Shown in pieces: positions 33,345-41,617 of a stretch of DNA of 64,000 nucleotides (position 1 is the first letter of the stretch; every line of letters begins with the position of its first letter). The DNA is taken from NCBI RefSeq assembly GCF_015714725.1, contig NZ_WBKM01000374.1, positions 21,819 to 85,818 of the forward strand, written 5' to 3'. A program made the translations under genes and the position numbers. The notes beneath the pieces were generated by a model that was not told the origin of the DNA, did no database searches, and was given only the letters and a program-made list of their open reading frames with translations. The DNA comes from Nostoc sp. WHI (GTDB lineage Bacteria; Cyanobacteriota; Cyanobacteriia; Cyanobacteriales; Nostocaceae).

Positions 33345-33439
33345 TAGTATTTACTAGTCACACAAAAGTCTTTAAGCTAAATTTAGCTGTCAGCAGTTAT
33401 TGGGATGCTAACTGCTGACACTAAAACCATCTCAAATGT

Positions 33440-33634
33440 TTAAATAGACGGGTAGCCGATCGCAGCGATCGCTTCTTTAATTGCTGTCTCTGATGCTTGT
33501 GTTTCTATGTTGACAATTTTGGTTTTTGAATCGGCTTGAACGATTGCAGAATTATCAACTGTTTGAATCGCTTGGGTGATAGTATTCACGCAAGCAGAAC
33601 AGGCTAGATTGGGAACAGTAAGTTGGAATTTCAT
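33440..33634 (-). CDS. Heavy-metal-associated (HMA) copper chaperone-like protein
   Basis: The protein has 64 aa, a single HMA ferredoxin-like domain. The metal site C12-S-A-C15 lies in VPNLACSACVNTI; the more usual MxCxxC Met is replaced by Pro-Asn-Leu. The remaining pattern (AIVQADSKTKIVNIETQASETAIKEAIAAIGYP) is typical of Atx1/CopZ proteins. It would carry Cu(I) between the cytoplasm and the CopA ATPase encoded nearby. It has its own MerR-type promoter (33717-33748), matching those of the regulator and copA, so it belongs to the same regulon. Confidence 0.88.
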   Translation of the reverse strand: MKFQLTVPNLACSACVNTITQAIQTVDNSAIVQADSKTKIVNIETQASETAIKEAIAAIGYPSI

Positions 33635-33716
33635 AGGATTTGATTCCTCATTTAGAAAGATTAATTATTTGAAAACTTCTGAGTGAATCTATGACTAATT
33701 CACTCAACCTACAATC

Positions 33717-33748
33717 AGTTTAAACTCTCCACTCTACAGGAGTGTCAA
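33717..33748 (-). promoter_or_regulatory. MerR-type promoter of the HMA gene
   Basis: On the minus strand the -35 is TTGACA and the -10 is TAAACT. The 20-bp spacer holds a dyad (CTCCTGTAG..GTGGAG). The over-long spacer is the hallmark of MerR-family activation. Confidence 0.82.
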
Positions 33749-33851
33749 GGGGTAAATTAAAAAATAGTTAATATAAAAAATCAGCACATCAACTTCATAA
33801 AAAACGCTGATATGCTGACAAAAAGTAAAATAATCTGCTTAATTATTTAAT

Positions 33852-34259
33852 TTATTCAATAATAGGGCAGATTGTTTGTTCTGGATTTTCAGGTATTGTT
33901 TCCCAACCCGAAATTAGTCCTTCTAACTCTTGCCTCAGAATAAATAATTGCTGAATTTGTTCATCAATAGCTGTTAGCTTATCTTGTAGTTTGGCTTTTA
34001 TATGTACACAGGGTAATTCACCTTCATCGTGAACTTCCAAAAAATCCTTAATTTCTGATAAGCTCAACCCAAGACTTTGGGCGCGTTTGATAAAGTTCAA
34101 GCGAGCCAAAATATCAGAGTTAAACAATCTATATCCACCCTCAGTTCTCCCTAACGACCTGAGTAAACCTAGTTCCTCATAATAGCGAATTGTTTTAATT
34201 GGCACACCACTAGACTTGGCAACAGTACCAATGAGTTTTGGCTGTTCTTGGACTAACAT
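33852..34259 (-). CDS. MerR-family metal-responsive regulator (copper type likely)
   Basis: The protein has 135 aa. The N-terminal winged helix is typical (LIGTVAKSSGVPIKTIRYYEELGLL, then GYRLFNSDILARLNFIKRAQSLGLSLSEI). A dimerisation helix follows. Candidate metal ligands are Cys84 in PCVHIK and Cys131 near the C-terminus (ICPII). Such regulators bend over-long promoters when metal binds. Three dyads with 20-bp spacers in this cluster (its own, copA, HMA) are the probable targets. The gene order with copA, cupredoxin and HMA points to copper, or copper and silver, as inducer. Confidence 0.87.
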   Translation of the reverse strand: MLVQEQPKLIGTVAKSSGVPIKTIRYYEELGLLRSLGRTEGGYRLFNSDILARLNFIKRAQSLGLSLSEIKDFLEVHDEGELPCVHIKAKLQDKLTAIDEQIQQLFILRQELEGLISGWETIPENPEQTICPIIE

Positions 34260-34296
34260 ACTTAGCTGCTCCTATGCTATGTAATTCACTTACCTT

Positions 34297-34328
34297 ATGT
34301 TAAACTCTCCAGTTCACTGGAGAGTCAA
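34297..34328 (-). promoter_or_regulatory. MerR-type promoter of the regulator gene
   Basis: On the minus strand the -35 is TTGACT and the -10 is TAACAT, with a 20-bp spacer. The arms ACTCTCCAGT and ACTGGAGAGT form a perfect dyad with a 2-nt centre (34304-34325). This is the best of the three sites and implies autoregulation. Confidence 0.87.
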
Positions 34329-34428
34329 GTGTCAACAGCATTATCTTGCTAAATAGGGACGTGAATAAAGTTGCAAATTTTTAAGCCCGTAGAGCGCGTT
34401 AGGTACATAACGTAACATCTAGATTTTC

Positions 34429-34455
34429 GGTGCGTTAGCAGTAGCGTAACGCACC
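34429..34455. repeat. Palindrome after the cupredoxin gene
   Basis: The arms GGTGCGTTA and TAACGCACC surround a 9-nt loop. No T-run follows on the minus strand. It is a dispersed palindrome type or a weak terminator of the copA-cupredoxin transcript. Confidence 0.5.
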
Positions 34456-34463
34456 ATCGGATC

Positions 34464-34994
34464 TTAAAATAATTTAGCCGCTTGAACTTCAATGACTCCT
34501 CGGAACATATTCATACCGCAGGCGAAAGTATAAGTACCTGGTTTGTCGGGTGTAAACTCGATGGATGTAACTTGATTGAGTGGTAGGTTTTTGGCGATAT
34601 GGAAATCAGGTAGCCGTATTTCTTCAAGACAACTACTAGGGTCACGGCGTAGGAAGTTCAGGCGGACTTTTTGACCAGCATTAACGTTAACTCGGCTAGG
34701 TTCGTAGCCTCCATCTACGGTAATGCTAATTTCTTGAATACCATCATGGGCTTCTGCTTTTTGAGACTTAGGTTTACTCAAGAGAAACCACCATGTTTCT
34801 AGTCCGATTAATGCTAAACCTACCCCTGTGACTGTACCTTTTACCCATAGTGGTTGCTCAATGGGTTGAAACTTCGTCTGTGATTTCTCACTGACTGGCA
34901 TTTCATGGCTCATCTGGGCTACTGTTTTACCGGAAATTACACCGAACACCAAGCCCAAAGTTGCTATACTGCCAATAATTGTTTTAGTTAACAT
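34464..34994 (-). CDS. Membrane-anchored cupredoxin-domain protein
   Basis: The protein has 176 aa. A signal-like N-terminal helix (IIGSIATLGLVFGVISG) and a second helix (GTVTGVGLALIGLETWWFLL, about 52-72) precede a cupredoxin domain at about 85-172 (ISITVDGGYEPSRVNVNAGQKVRLNFLRRD). Candidate copper ligands are Cys in PSSCLEE, His in PDFHIAK, and Cys/Met in FACGMNMF. It probably binds copper on the outer side of the membrane and hands it to, or takes it from, the CopA pump. Its start is 11 bp after the copA stop, so it is in the copA transcript. Confidence 0.82.
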   Translation of the reverse strand: MLTKTIIGSIATLGLVFGVISGKTVAQMSHEMPVSEKSQTKFQPIEQPLWVKGTVTGVGLALIGLETWWFLLSKPKSQKAEAHDGIQEISITVDGGYEPSRVNVNAGQKVRLNFLRRDPSSCLEEIRLPDFHIAKNLPLNQVTSIEFTPDKPGTYTFACGMNMFRGVIEVQAAKLF

Positions 34995-35005
34995 TTTTTA
35001 GCTCC

Positions 35006-37267
35006 TTATACTACTGCTTTAGCTTTAAATTTACGCAGACGTAAGGCATTTGTCACAACTGAAACCGAACTAAATGCCATTGCTGCACCTGCGATGATCG
35101 GGTTAAGTAACCAACCGAAGATGGGGAACAGAATACCAGCAGCAATTGGAATTCCAGCAACGTTGTAAATGAAGGCGAAAAATAAATTTTGCCGAATATT
35201 ACGAATTGTGGCGCGACTTAATTGAATGGCAGTGACGATGCTTAACAAGTCACCGGAGATGAGGGTAATGTCACTAGCAGCGATCGCCACATCTGTACCT
35301 GTGCCAATTGCCATCCCCACATCGGCTTGAGCCAAAGCCGGGGCATCATTAATCCCATCACCGACCATTGCCACAATCTTTCCTTCTGATTGTAGTTTCT
35401 CTACCGTAGCGGCTTTTTGGTCAGGTCGGACTTCAGCCAAGACGCGCTTGATACCAACTTCACGAGCGATCGCTTCTGCGGTGCGGCGATTATCTCCCGT
35501 GAGCATCACCACCTCTAAACCCAATTTTTGCAAAGCCCGAATCGCCTGCACAGAGGTGGGTTTGATCGCATCAGAAATACCCATCAATCCCTGGATTTTG
35601 CCATCAACTGCAATCCAAATCGCAGTTTTACCCAAATACTCCAAACGCTCTTTATCGTGTTGCAAGGCTTGGGTTTCAATATCCAATTCTTCCATCCAGC
35701 GTTGCGTACCAATTTGCACGAGATGCTTGGTAACAATACCTTGTACGCCATTACCTGTAATTGCTTCAAACTCCCGGACATCTGCTAACTCGACTTCTTG
35801 AGATTGAGCGTATCTCACAACAGCTTCTGCTAATGGATGTTCAGAATTGCGTTCCACAGAAGCCGTAAGTTGAATCAACTTCATTTCGTTACCATTAACA
35901 GTACCGTTGGCTGTGACAAAATCGGTGACTGTTGCTTTGCCTTGAGTAATGGTTCCAGTTTTATCCAGCACAATTGTTTGGATTTTGTGTGCTAGTTCCA
36001 AGCTTTCGGCACCTTTAATCAAAATGCCATTTTCTGCACCTTTACCTGTTCCTACCATCACAGAAGTTGGTGTGGCTAAACCCAGCGCACAAGGACAGGC
36101 GATAATTAGTACCCCAATTGTGGGGATGAGTGCCAAAGTAACATTCCCTGTAAAATTAAACCAAATGATGAAAGTGAGCAGTGCGATCGCAATCACTACA
36201 GGCACAAACCATCCAGTTACTTTGTCTGCTAATCTCTGAATTGGGGCTTTGGAACCCTGTGCTTGCTGTACTAATTGGACAATCTGCGCCAGCACAGTAT
36301 CACTTCCGACTCGTGTCGCCCGAAACTTGAAACTCCCAGTTTTGTTAATAGTCGCTCCAATCACTTCATCGCCTGGTTGTTTTTTGACGGGCAAACTTTC
36401 GCCTGTCACCATCGCTTCATCAATTGTGGATGCTCCCTCAATCACTTCCCCATCAACAGAAATTTTCTCGCCAGGGCGAACCAGTATCACATCTCCAATA
36501 ATTACTTCTTCAATTGGGACATCTATTTCTCGTCCATTACGAATCAAACGCGCCGTTTTCGCTTGCAAACCAATCAGTTTGCGGATAGCTTCGGAAGTTT
36601 GTCCTCTAGCACGATTTTCAAACAGCCGTCCCAGCAAAATTAGGGTAATGACGATAGCAGCAGTTTCATAATACACATCTGGTGTTAACCCCTGATTAAT
36701 GAAAAAGCTAGGAAGTAAAGTAGGAAATAGTGAATAGAAATATGCCGCACTTGTACCTAAAGCAATTAGAGTATCCATAGTCGCAGCGTGACGTTTTAAA
36801 GCTTTCCAAGTGTTGATGTAGAAGGAGTAACCACACCAAAACTGTACTGGGGTAGTTAGTATCAACTGTACCCAAGGATTGTGCAACCACAGAGGAATGA
36901 AGGGTAAGTGCAATCCCGTCATCATTGGCAGAGAACCAATGACTAACGCAGTGCTAATGATGCCTCCTACCGTTACCTTTTGCACTAAATTGCGGGACTC
37001 TCTCAGACGATATTTTTTCTCAGCATCATCTTCTCCTACCATCAGGTTTTGTTTTTGGAGTGGGTAGGCAGAGTAACCTGCGGCCTTTACCGCTTCTTGA
37101 ATGGCATCTAAATCAGTTGTTCTGGAGTCGTACTCAACCGTTGCTTGTTCTGCCCCAAAATTCACAATACATTCACTGACACCGGGGACAGAAGCAATGG
37201 CATCTTCAATATTTTTGGCACAAGAGGCGCAACTCATGCCGCGTAGTTTAAGTGTGGCATTCTCCAT
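35006..37267 (-). CDS. copA: Copper-translocating P1B-type ATPase
   Basis: The protein has 753 aa. One N-terminal HMA domain carries the site C13-A-S-C16. Eight membrane helices are expected. The ion-path motif is CPC (391-393), the phosphorylation site D435-KTGT, and the hinge GDGIND lies in MVGDGINDAPALAQADVGMAIG. The actuator motif is TGES (288-291). It exports or internalises Cu(I) using ATP; whether it is a plasma-membrane or thylakoid type cannot be told from sequence. It is the first gene of a copA-cupredoxin operon with a MerR-type promoter about 50 bp upstream. Confidence 0.93.
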   Translation of the reverse strand: MENATLKLRGMSCASCAKNIEDAIASVPGVSECIVNFGAEQATVEYDSRTTDLDAIQEAVKAAGYSAYPLQKQNLMVGEDDAEKKYRLRESRNLVQKVTVGGIISTALVIGSLPMMTGLHLPFIPLWLHNPWVQLILTTPVQFWCGYSFYINTWKALKRHAATMDTLIALGTSAAYFYSLFPTLLPSFFINQGLTPDVYYETAAIVITLILLGRLFENRARGQTSEAIRKLIGLQAKTARLIRNGREIDVPIEEVIIGDVILVRPGEKISVDGEVIEGASTIDEAMVTGESLPVKKQPGDEVIGATINKTGSFKFRATRVGSDTVLAQIVQLVQQAQGSKAPIQRLADKVTGWFVPVVIAIALLTFIIWFNFTGNVTLALIPTIGVLIIACPCALGLATPTSVMVGTGKGAENGILIKGAESLELAHKIQTIVLDKTGTITQGKATVTDFVTANGTVNGNEMKLIQLTASVERNSEHPLAEAVVRYAQSQEVELADVREFEAITGNGVQGIVTKHLVQIGTQRWMEELDIETQALQHDKERLEYLGKTAIWIAVDGKIQGLMGISDAIKPTSVQAIRALQKLGLEVVMLTGDNRRTAEAIAREVGIKRVLAEVRPDQKAATVEKLQSEGKIVAMVGDGINDAPALAQADVGMAIGTGTDVAIAASDITLISGDLLSIVTAIQLSRATIRNIRQNLFFAFIYNVAGIPIAAGILFPIFGWLLNPIIAGAAMAFSSVSVVTNALRLRKFKAKAVV

Positions 37268-37316
37268 TTGACTACTCCAATTACTAAATGGCGCTAACTA
37301 ATATCTAACTGATTTC

Positions 37317-37348
37317 ATCTTGAATGCTCCAGTTGACTGGAGAGTCAA
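37317..37348 (-). promoter_or_regulatory. MerR-type promoter of copA
   Basis: On the minus strand the -35 is TTGACT and the -10 CAAGAT, with a 20-bp spacer. The dyad arms CTCCAGT and ACTGGAG are conserved with the other two sites of the cluster. Confidence 0.85.
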
Positions 37349-37359
37349 GAGGTCATCTG

Positions 37360-37760
37360 AAGAATTTTCTTAAGCGCACATTAGATACTTAGAATGACTC
37401 AAGTTTTGGGTATTGTGCAAGATGAGCAGAAGGGGTGAGAAAATGAGTGTGTAAAATACTTCTACTATTTAAATATTTTAACAACTCAAGGCTTTTAAAA
37501 AGTTAGATATGAGTAATTGCAAATTTTAAAACCTGCCAAAATGGCAACCAGATTCTCCTGAGCCAGGTTAAATTATATAAATATAAACGACTTTAAAGGT
37601 TTTGTTATCAGGGACTACCACGTAAAAAATTGGTTTTATAAAATACTATCTCCTGAGGAATTCGCAGGGAGAAAAAACTATCTCTATCAATTGTTTATAG
37701 ACTATTTTACTTACAGATAAATTATGAATAATTAAGTTTAGCATTTGCTGCAACAGGAAT
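37360..37760. other. Gene-free AT-rich stretch upstream of copA
   Basis: I see no gene or clear repeat in this part. The whole 37268-38242 interval is free of credible protein genes; the later part holds the candidate RNA and the REP-like palindromes listed separately. Confidence 0.5.
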
Positions 37761-37769
37761 ATTAAATGT

Positions 37770-37905
37770 ACATAGGCGTTGTTGTCAAAGTACACATTAG
37801 CCCCCCAAATAACGGGCAACGTCTGTATACATTCCTGTTCACTTCAGCGGCAAATTGCAGAGTGGGAGTATGAAAGCTGACTGATATGCTTCCTCCCACT
37901 TTTTA
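37770..37905 (+). ncRNA. Candidate small RNA ending in an orphan terminator
   Basis: The stretch from about 37770 is GC-richer than its surroundings and has no reading frame. It ends in a strong hairpin (AGTGGGAG at 37861-37868, CTCCCACT at 37893-37900) followed by TTTTT. No protein gene lies upstream on the plus strand for several kb, so the terminator probably closes a non-coding transcript. The 5' end is a guess. Confidence 0.4.
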
Positions 37906-37979
37906 TTTATAAATGTAGATTATAGTAAGTTAGTAGATGGTTATAAATAAATACAAGTAGTCGGACAGAATTAATTACA

Positions 37980-38155
37980 CAATGTCATTGCGAATGAAGT
38001 GGAGCGGAATGAAGCAATCGCAGGGGTTGGGATTGCTTCACGACCTTCGCAATGACTGCAAATATTTTTGTCCAGCTACTTAAGAAGTTTGTCATTGCGT
38101 ACTTCTTTGGAGAACCCGTAGCGAACACTCCACTGCGTTCCGCTCGCAATGACAT
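37980..38155. repeat. REP-like palindromes (TGTCATTGCGA family)
   Basis: Two back-to-back units begin and end in GTCATTGCG/CGCAATGAC. They are separated and flanked by GTCCAGCTACTTA-like sequence. Related units lie at 47.93-48.05 and 50.32-50.39 kb. Confidence 0.75.
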
Positions 38156-38242
38156 TTTATATTTAATTTCGCCCAGCTACTTACAGCTTAACCCGATAGG
38201 CCAACACTTTGCAAAAGTTATACTTTATTAAATCTACAATTA

Positions 38243-39178
38243 TTAGCCAAAGTCAGTATCCCGTAAAAATTCAAGAATCGCTGCGTTCAGCACCTCAAAA
38301 GCACCAGTTGAGGCATCATGGCAGCAGTTAGACAAAATTTGTAATTTGGAATTGGGGATATGCTGATGCAATTTTTCACCATGACTTGGAGGAAACCAAC
38401 TATCTTGCTTACCCCACAAAATTAGTGTAGGACATTTAATCGCACTCAGATTATTTTGAATTTTGGTGAGCATATTTGGCTTATTTGCTTGCAAATTCTC
38501 GATTTCTCGCGCTGCTATTTGTAACTCTTCGGCGACTTTTGCGATCGCACCAGGCAGTTCAATAAACGGGTAAGTTATCCAATAGACATCTTCCTGTGTC
38601 AGGATCGACGGATCGAATAGTACCTTACGTCTTTCTGTTGCCATAATTTCTCGAAATACAGGTGCAAACAGATATGCCAAACGCAAGGAATCAATTGTTT
38701 GCATTATTTCTAATGGCATTTGAGCAAGTAACCACATAGCCCAATGAGGTAAACGTTCAGCAAAAATAGGTGCATTCACTACTACTAGCCGCCCGATTAA
38801 ATGAGGGCTTTCTTGAGCAATGGCGAGGGCAACTAATGCCCCCATAGATTCAGCCACAACCACTGCGGGTTCGTCACATAATGCCTGAATAATTCTTTGA
38901 AACTCAATAACTTGATGACCTTTATCTTCTCGACGATACAATGCTTTTTCTGAAAAACCATAACCTTTGGCATCAAAACAAATTACACGAAAATGTTTAG
39001 ATAATGGTGCTATGCTGTAGCGCCAATTGTAGCTCCAACTACCTACGCCATGTAATAAAATTAGCGGTTTACCTGTACCTTTTTCGCCATAAGCAATTTG
39101 TACGGGATACCCTTTAACATCACTAATAGTTAGACTTTGCCGACCTTTAGGAAAAGTGGCTTGCCACCAATCTTTCAT
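38243..39178 (-). CDS. Alpha/beta hydrolase
   Basis: The protein has 311 aa. The fold and triad are visible: oxyanion motif LLHGVGSWSYNWRY, nucleophile Ser in VVAESMGALVAL, Asp in LILWGKQDSWFP, His in SNCCHDASTG. The nucleophile elbow is ESMGA rather than the common GxSxG, a feature of some hydrolases and haloperoxidase-like members. It is probably soluble and cytoplasmic. The substrate is unknown; chloroplast/cyanobacterial relatives are often annotated only as alpha/beta fold hydrolases. It is followed upstream (same strand) by DUF4112 and BrkB-type genes, each with its own spacer. Confidence 0.85.
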   Translation of the reverse strand: MKDWWQATFPKGRQSLTISDVKGYPVQIAYGEKGTGKPLILLHGVGSWSYNWRYSIAPLSKHFRVICFDAKGYGFSEKALYRREDKGHQVIEFQRIIQALCDEPAVVVAESMGALVALAIAQESPHLIGRLVVVNAPIFAERLPHWAMWLLAQMPLEIMQTIDSLRLAYLFAPVFREIMATERRKVLFDPSILTQEDVYWITYPFIELPGAIAKVAEELQIAAREIENLQANKPNMLTKIQNNLSAIKCPTLILWGKQDSWFPPSHGEKLHQHIPNSKLQILSNCCHDASTGAFEVLNAAILEFLRDTDFG

Positions 39179-39292
39179 TCCGTTATCAATAAATAATTTA
39201 ACTAATTATAGGGGTTTAAGTTCCCCGCTTCGTCATTGCAAATTTTGTGGCTCTTTCTAAATCCCCGTTAAAAAACCGAATTACGGATTATT

Positions 39293-39799
39293 TTAACCGC
39301 CTGTTAAGGCGTTCCATAGCATTCTAATTAGGATCACGGGTAATGCTACTAAAACAATGGAAATCAACAACAATCCGACCAAAACCGCAAAGATAAACCA
39401 CCTGTCTGGACTCTTTTGCTGGCTAGGAAATTTTAAGTACTCTTCCAATAGCTTGATATTATTAGTATTCGCTCTCCAGGCAAAATCAAAAAAGTCTCCC
39501 AAAACTGGGACAGCCCCTACCAAGCCATCAATGATCACATTCAAAACCATTTTGCCTAAAGTGGCTCTAGATACACCTAGCCGCGCTGCTTCTAGGATGA
39601 TGTAGCTAGAAAACATGACTCCCAAAAAATCACCACCAATAGGTATTAATCCTAAGATTGGATCTAGACCAAAACCAATCTGCGTACCAGGAATGGTAAT
39701 AACATTATCCAGCAGCCGACTTAACTGACGCAGACGCTTTAAGGTGGTTGCTTTGGCATCTGGTTGAATTATCGAAAATTGAGGAGGAGAATCAGGCAT
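39293..39799 (-). CDS. DUF4112 membrane protein
   Basis: The protein has 168 aa. It has the DUF4112 core: LSRLLDNVITIPGTQIGFGLDPILGLIPIGGDFLGVMFSSYIILEAARLGVS, then NVIIDGLVGAVPVLGDFFDFAWRANTNNIKLLE. The C-terminus adds a true membrane helix (WFIFAVLVGLLLISIVLVALPVILI). The core segments are amphipathic or re-entrant. No function is established for the family. It lies on the same strand as the BrkB-like gene upstream (87 bp apart). Confidence 0.85.
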   Translation of the reverse strand: MPDSPPQFSIIQPDAKATTLKRLRQLSRLLDNVITIPGTQIGFGLDPILGLIPIGGDFLGVMFSSYIILEAARLGVSRATLGKMVLNVIIDGLVGAVPVLGDFFDFAWRANTNNIKLLEEYLKFPSQQKSPDRWFIFAVLVGLLLISIVLVALPVILIRMLWNALTGG

Positions 39800-39886
39800 G
39801 AAGGCGATCGCTTATTTATATTGAATCGTTAGACATTGTTACTCCCCTACTGAGATTTGTCAAAAGTTTTCTCAGGGATTTATGAA

Positions 39887-40786
39887 TTAATATTTTTCTT
39901 TAGATTGTGACTGTGCTTTGAAGCGCATATCTTCGCCGACAGTCACGTTCAACTGATCGCCGATTAACAGAACAGCAGCACTCATTGACAGCCAAAGCAT
40001 TAAAACTATCACAGCCCCTACAGCACCATATACTTTATTATAATTGCCAAAATTCGCCACATAAAGCCGAAATAGGGCAGACAATATTGCCCAGAAAACA
40101 GCTGCTAAAATTGCTCCAGGCATCATTGGTGTGCCTGGGTTCCACTGGCTTGGGCCATAGCGATAGACAAAACTAAAGGCGACAGCAACAATGCTTAAAG
40201 CTAAAGGCCAGCGCAACAACTGCCAAAGATGCGACAAGAAGACCAAAGAATCATTTTCGCGTACTACCATTTCTAACAGTAAATCGCTGGTAAATACTAA
40301 GAAAGAAGCTAACACCAAAAGCAAGATTGTACCAACTGTTAATCCTAAAGAGATGAGTTTGGCTTTCCAAAAGGGGCGCATCTTTTCTGGAGGAATTTGA
40401 TGGATTTGGTCGAAGGCGGTCATAGCAGTACTTATAGCCCCAGAAGCAGTCCAAATTGCTAATACAAAGCTCAGAGAAAATAAACTACTGTTTCTGGAGT
40501 TGGTAATTTCTGTGGTAGCAAAATCACGAATCAAAACCAAGGCTTCTTCAGGTAAAACTTGACTTAGTTGCACCGCCAGTTGTTTAAAGGTAGCTTGTAA
40601 AGATTCTGCTAATAAGCCGATGGCTGTAAGGAGGGCAAGAATCGCTGGAAACAACGATAGTATGGCATTGAAAGCGATTTCCGAGGCCAGTCCAAAAAGT
40701 CGCCTTTCCATTGTCCTGGCGAAAGTTTTTTTAAGCGTGCGCCAATTGAGATGCCGAAAAAAGCGGAAAAAGCGAGGTTTTGGCAT
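39887..40786 (-). CDS. YihY/BrkB family inner-membrane protein
   Basis: The protein has 299 aa. The YihY/BrkB pattern is clear: RRLFGLASEIAFNAILSLFPAILALLTAIGLL at the N-terminus, FSLSFVLAIWTASGAISTAMTAFDQIHQI, and PLALSIVAVAFSFVYRYGPS, GAILAAVFWAILSALFRLYV, VYGAVGAVIVLMLWLSMSAAVLLIGDQLN. That makes about six helices. The old RNase BN label for this family was wrong. A transport or envelope role is suspected but not shown. Confidence 0.88.
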   Translation of the reverse strand: MPKPRFFRFFRHLNWRTLKKTFARTMERRLFGLASEIAFNAILSLFPAILALLTAIGLLAESLQATFKQLAVQLSQVLPEEALVLIRDFATTEITNSRNSSLFSLSFVLAIWTASGAISTAMTAFDQIHQIPPEKMRPFWKAKLISLGLTVGTILLLVLASFLVFTSDLLLEMVVRENDSLVFLSHLWQLLRWPLALSIVAVAFSFVYRYGPSQWNPGTPMMPGAILAAVFWAILSALFRLYVANFGNYNKVYGAVGAVIVLMLWLSMSAAVLLIGDQLNVTVGEDMRFKAQSQSKEKY

Positions 40787-40887
40787 GATTTGAAGTAAAA
40801 ACTGGTTGGGTTTTTCAACTACTGCGCCAAATTTTGGATAGCGATCGCATCTATCTTTTTACCGCAAGAATCTGATGGGGTGAGTGG

Positions 40888-41025
40888 CAATACAGTTTGT
40901 ATAAGACTTGATCCCCCCAACCCCCCTTAAAAAGGGGGGACTAAGAATGGCTCTATTTCCCCCTTTTTAAGGGGGACTAAGGGGGATCAATAAGTGCCTA
41001 TGCACCTTAACGAACCGTATTGGGG
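40888..41025. mobile_element. MITE-like element, CCAATAC family, copy 3
   Basis: The left end is CAATACAGTTTG and the right end CGAACCGTATTGGGG, with the GATCCCCCC/GGGGGATC core. TGAGT(G/A)G occurs on both sides, a probable imperfect target duplication. Confidence 0.72.
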
Positions 41026-41081
41026 TGAGTAGGGGACAATAACTCTTGACCATTGACTAATAACTAATGACTATATTATTT

Positions 41082-41531
41082 ATGAATCAAGATTTTACAC
41101 AACAGTGGTTGACAGAAATTCAGGCACTTAAAGAGCAGATGGCGGGACTGCAACACGATCGCGATGTGGCTTGGGAAAGTGGCCAAAAATGGCGTCAGCT
41201 CTATAACACAGAAGCCGAACAACGCCGCACAGATGCCCAGTTGTCGCAACAGGCGATCGCATCTCTCAAGGCAGAACTCCATAAACTCCAGGGTCTTGAG
41301 GTAGACACACTCGCTCCTGGGACACCAGTAACAGCGATCCAACAAGAAATAGAACAACTCAAATCTGTGGAGGATTTACAAGCTAAACTGATCGCCGTGA
41401 TTAAAGAACGCGATCGCCTCTTACAAGCTTTGAAAACTGAGCAAGACAATCACGCCCAAACCCGCAATAGTCTTACTACTGCCTTGGGTGATGCTATTGA
41501 TAGCTTGACACGGGAGCGAGCAGGGGAGTAA
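41082..41531 (+). CDS. Coiled-coil protein, unknown
   Basis: The protein has 149 aa from ATG 41082 (41067 is in frame and adds five residues). It is almost entirely heptad-patterned and charged: WLTEIQALKEQMAGLQHDRDVAWESGQKWRQLYNTEAEQRR, then ASLKAELHKLQGL, AIQQEIEQLKSVEDLQAKLIAVIKERDRLLQALKTEQ. It has no membrane or catalytic motif. Such small coiled-coil proteins may be scaffold or cell-division-associated factors, but I cannot assign one. It is followed by inverted ATTTTAGA/TCCAAAAT heptamer repeats (41536-41602) and a convergent thrC. Confidence 0.65.
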   Translation: MNQDFTQQWLTEIQALKEQMAGLQHDRDVAWESGQKWRQLYNTEAEQRRTDAQLSQQAIASLKAELHKLQGLEVDTLAPGTPVTAIQQEIEQLKSVEDLQAKLIAVIKERDRLLQALKTEQDNHAQTRNSLTTALGDAIDSLTRERAGE

Positions 41532-41617
41532 GAATTTTAGATTTTAGATTTGGGATTTTAGATTGAAATTTAATCCAAAATTTAAAATCCAAAATCCAAA
41601 ATTGAATTGCCCAACTC

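Noticed and set aside
35448..36671. Several plus-strand open frames opposite copA
   Set aside because: They are shadows of the P-type ATPase reading frame; no domains and no start signals.
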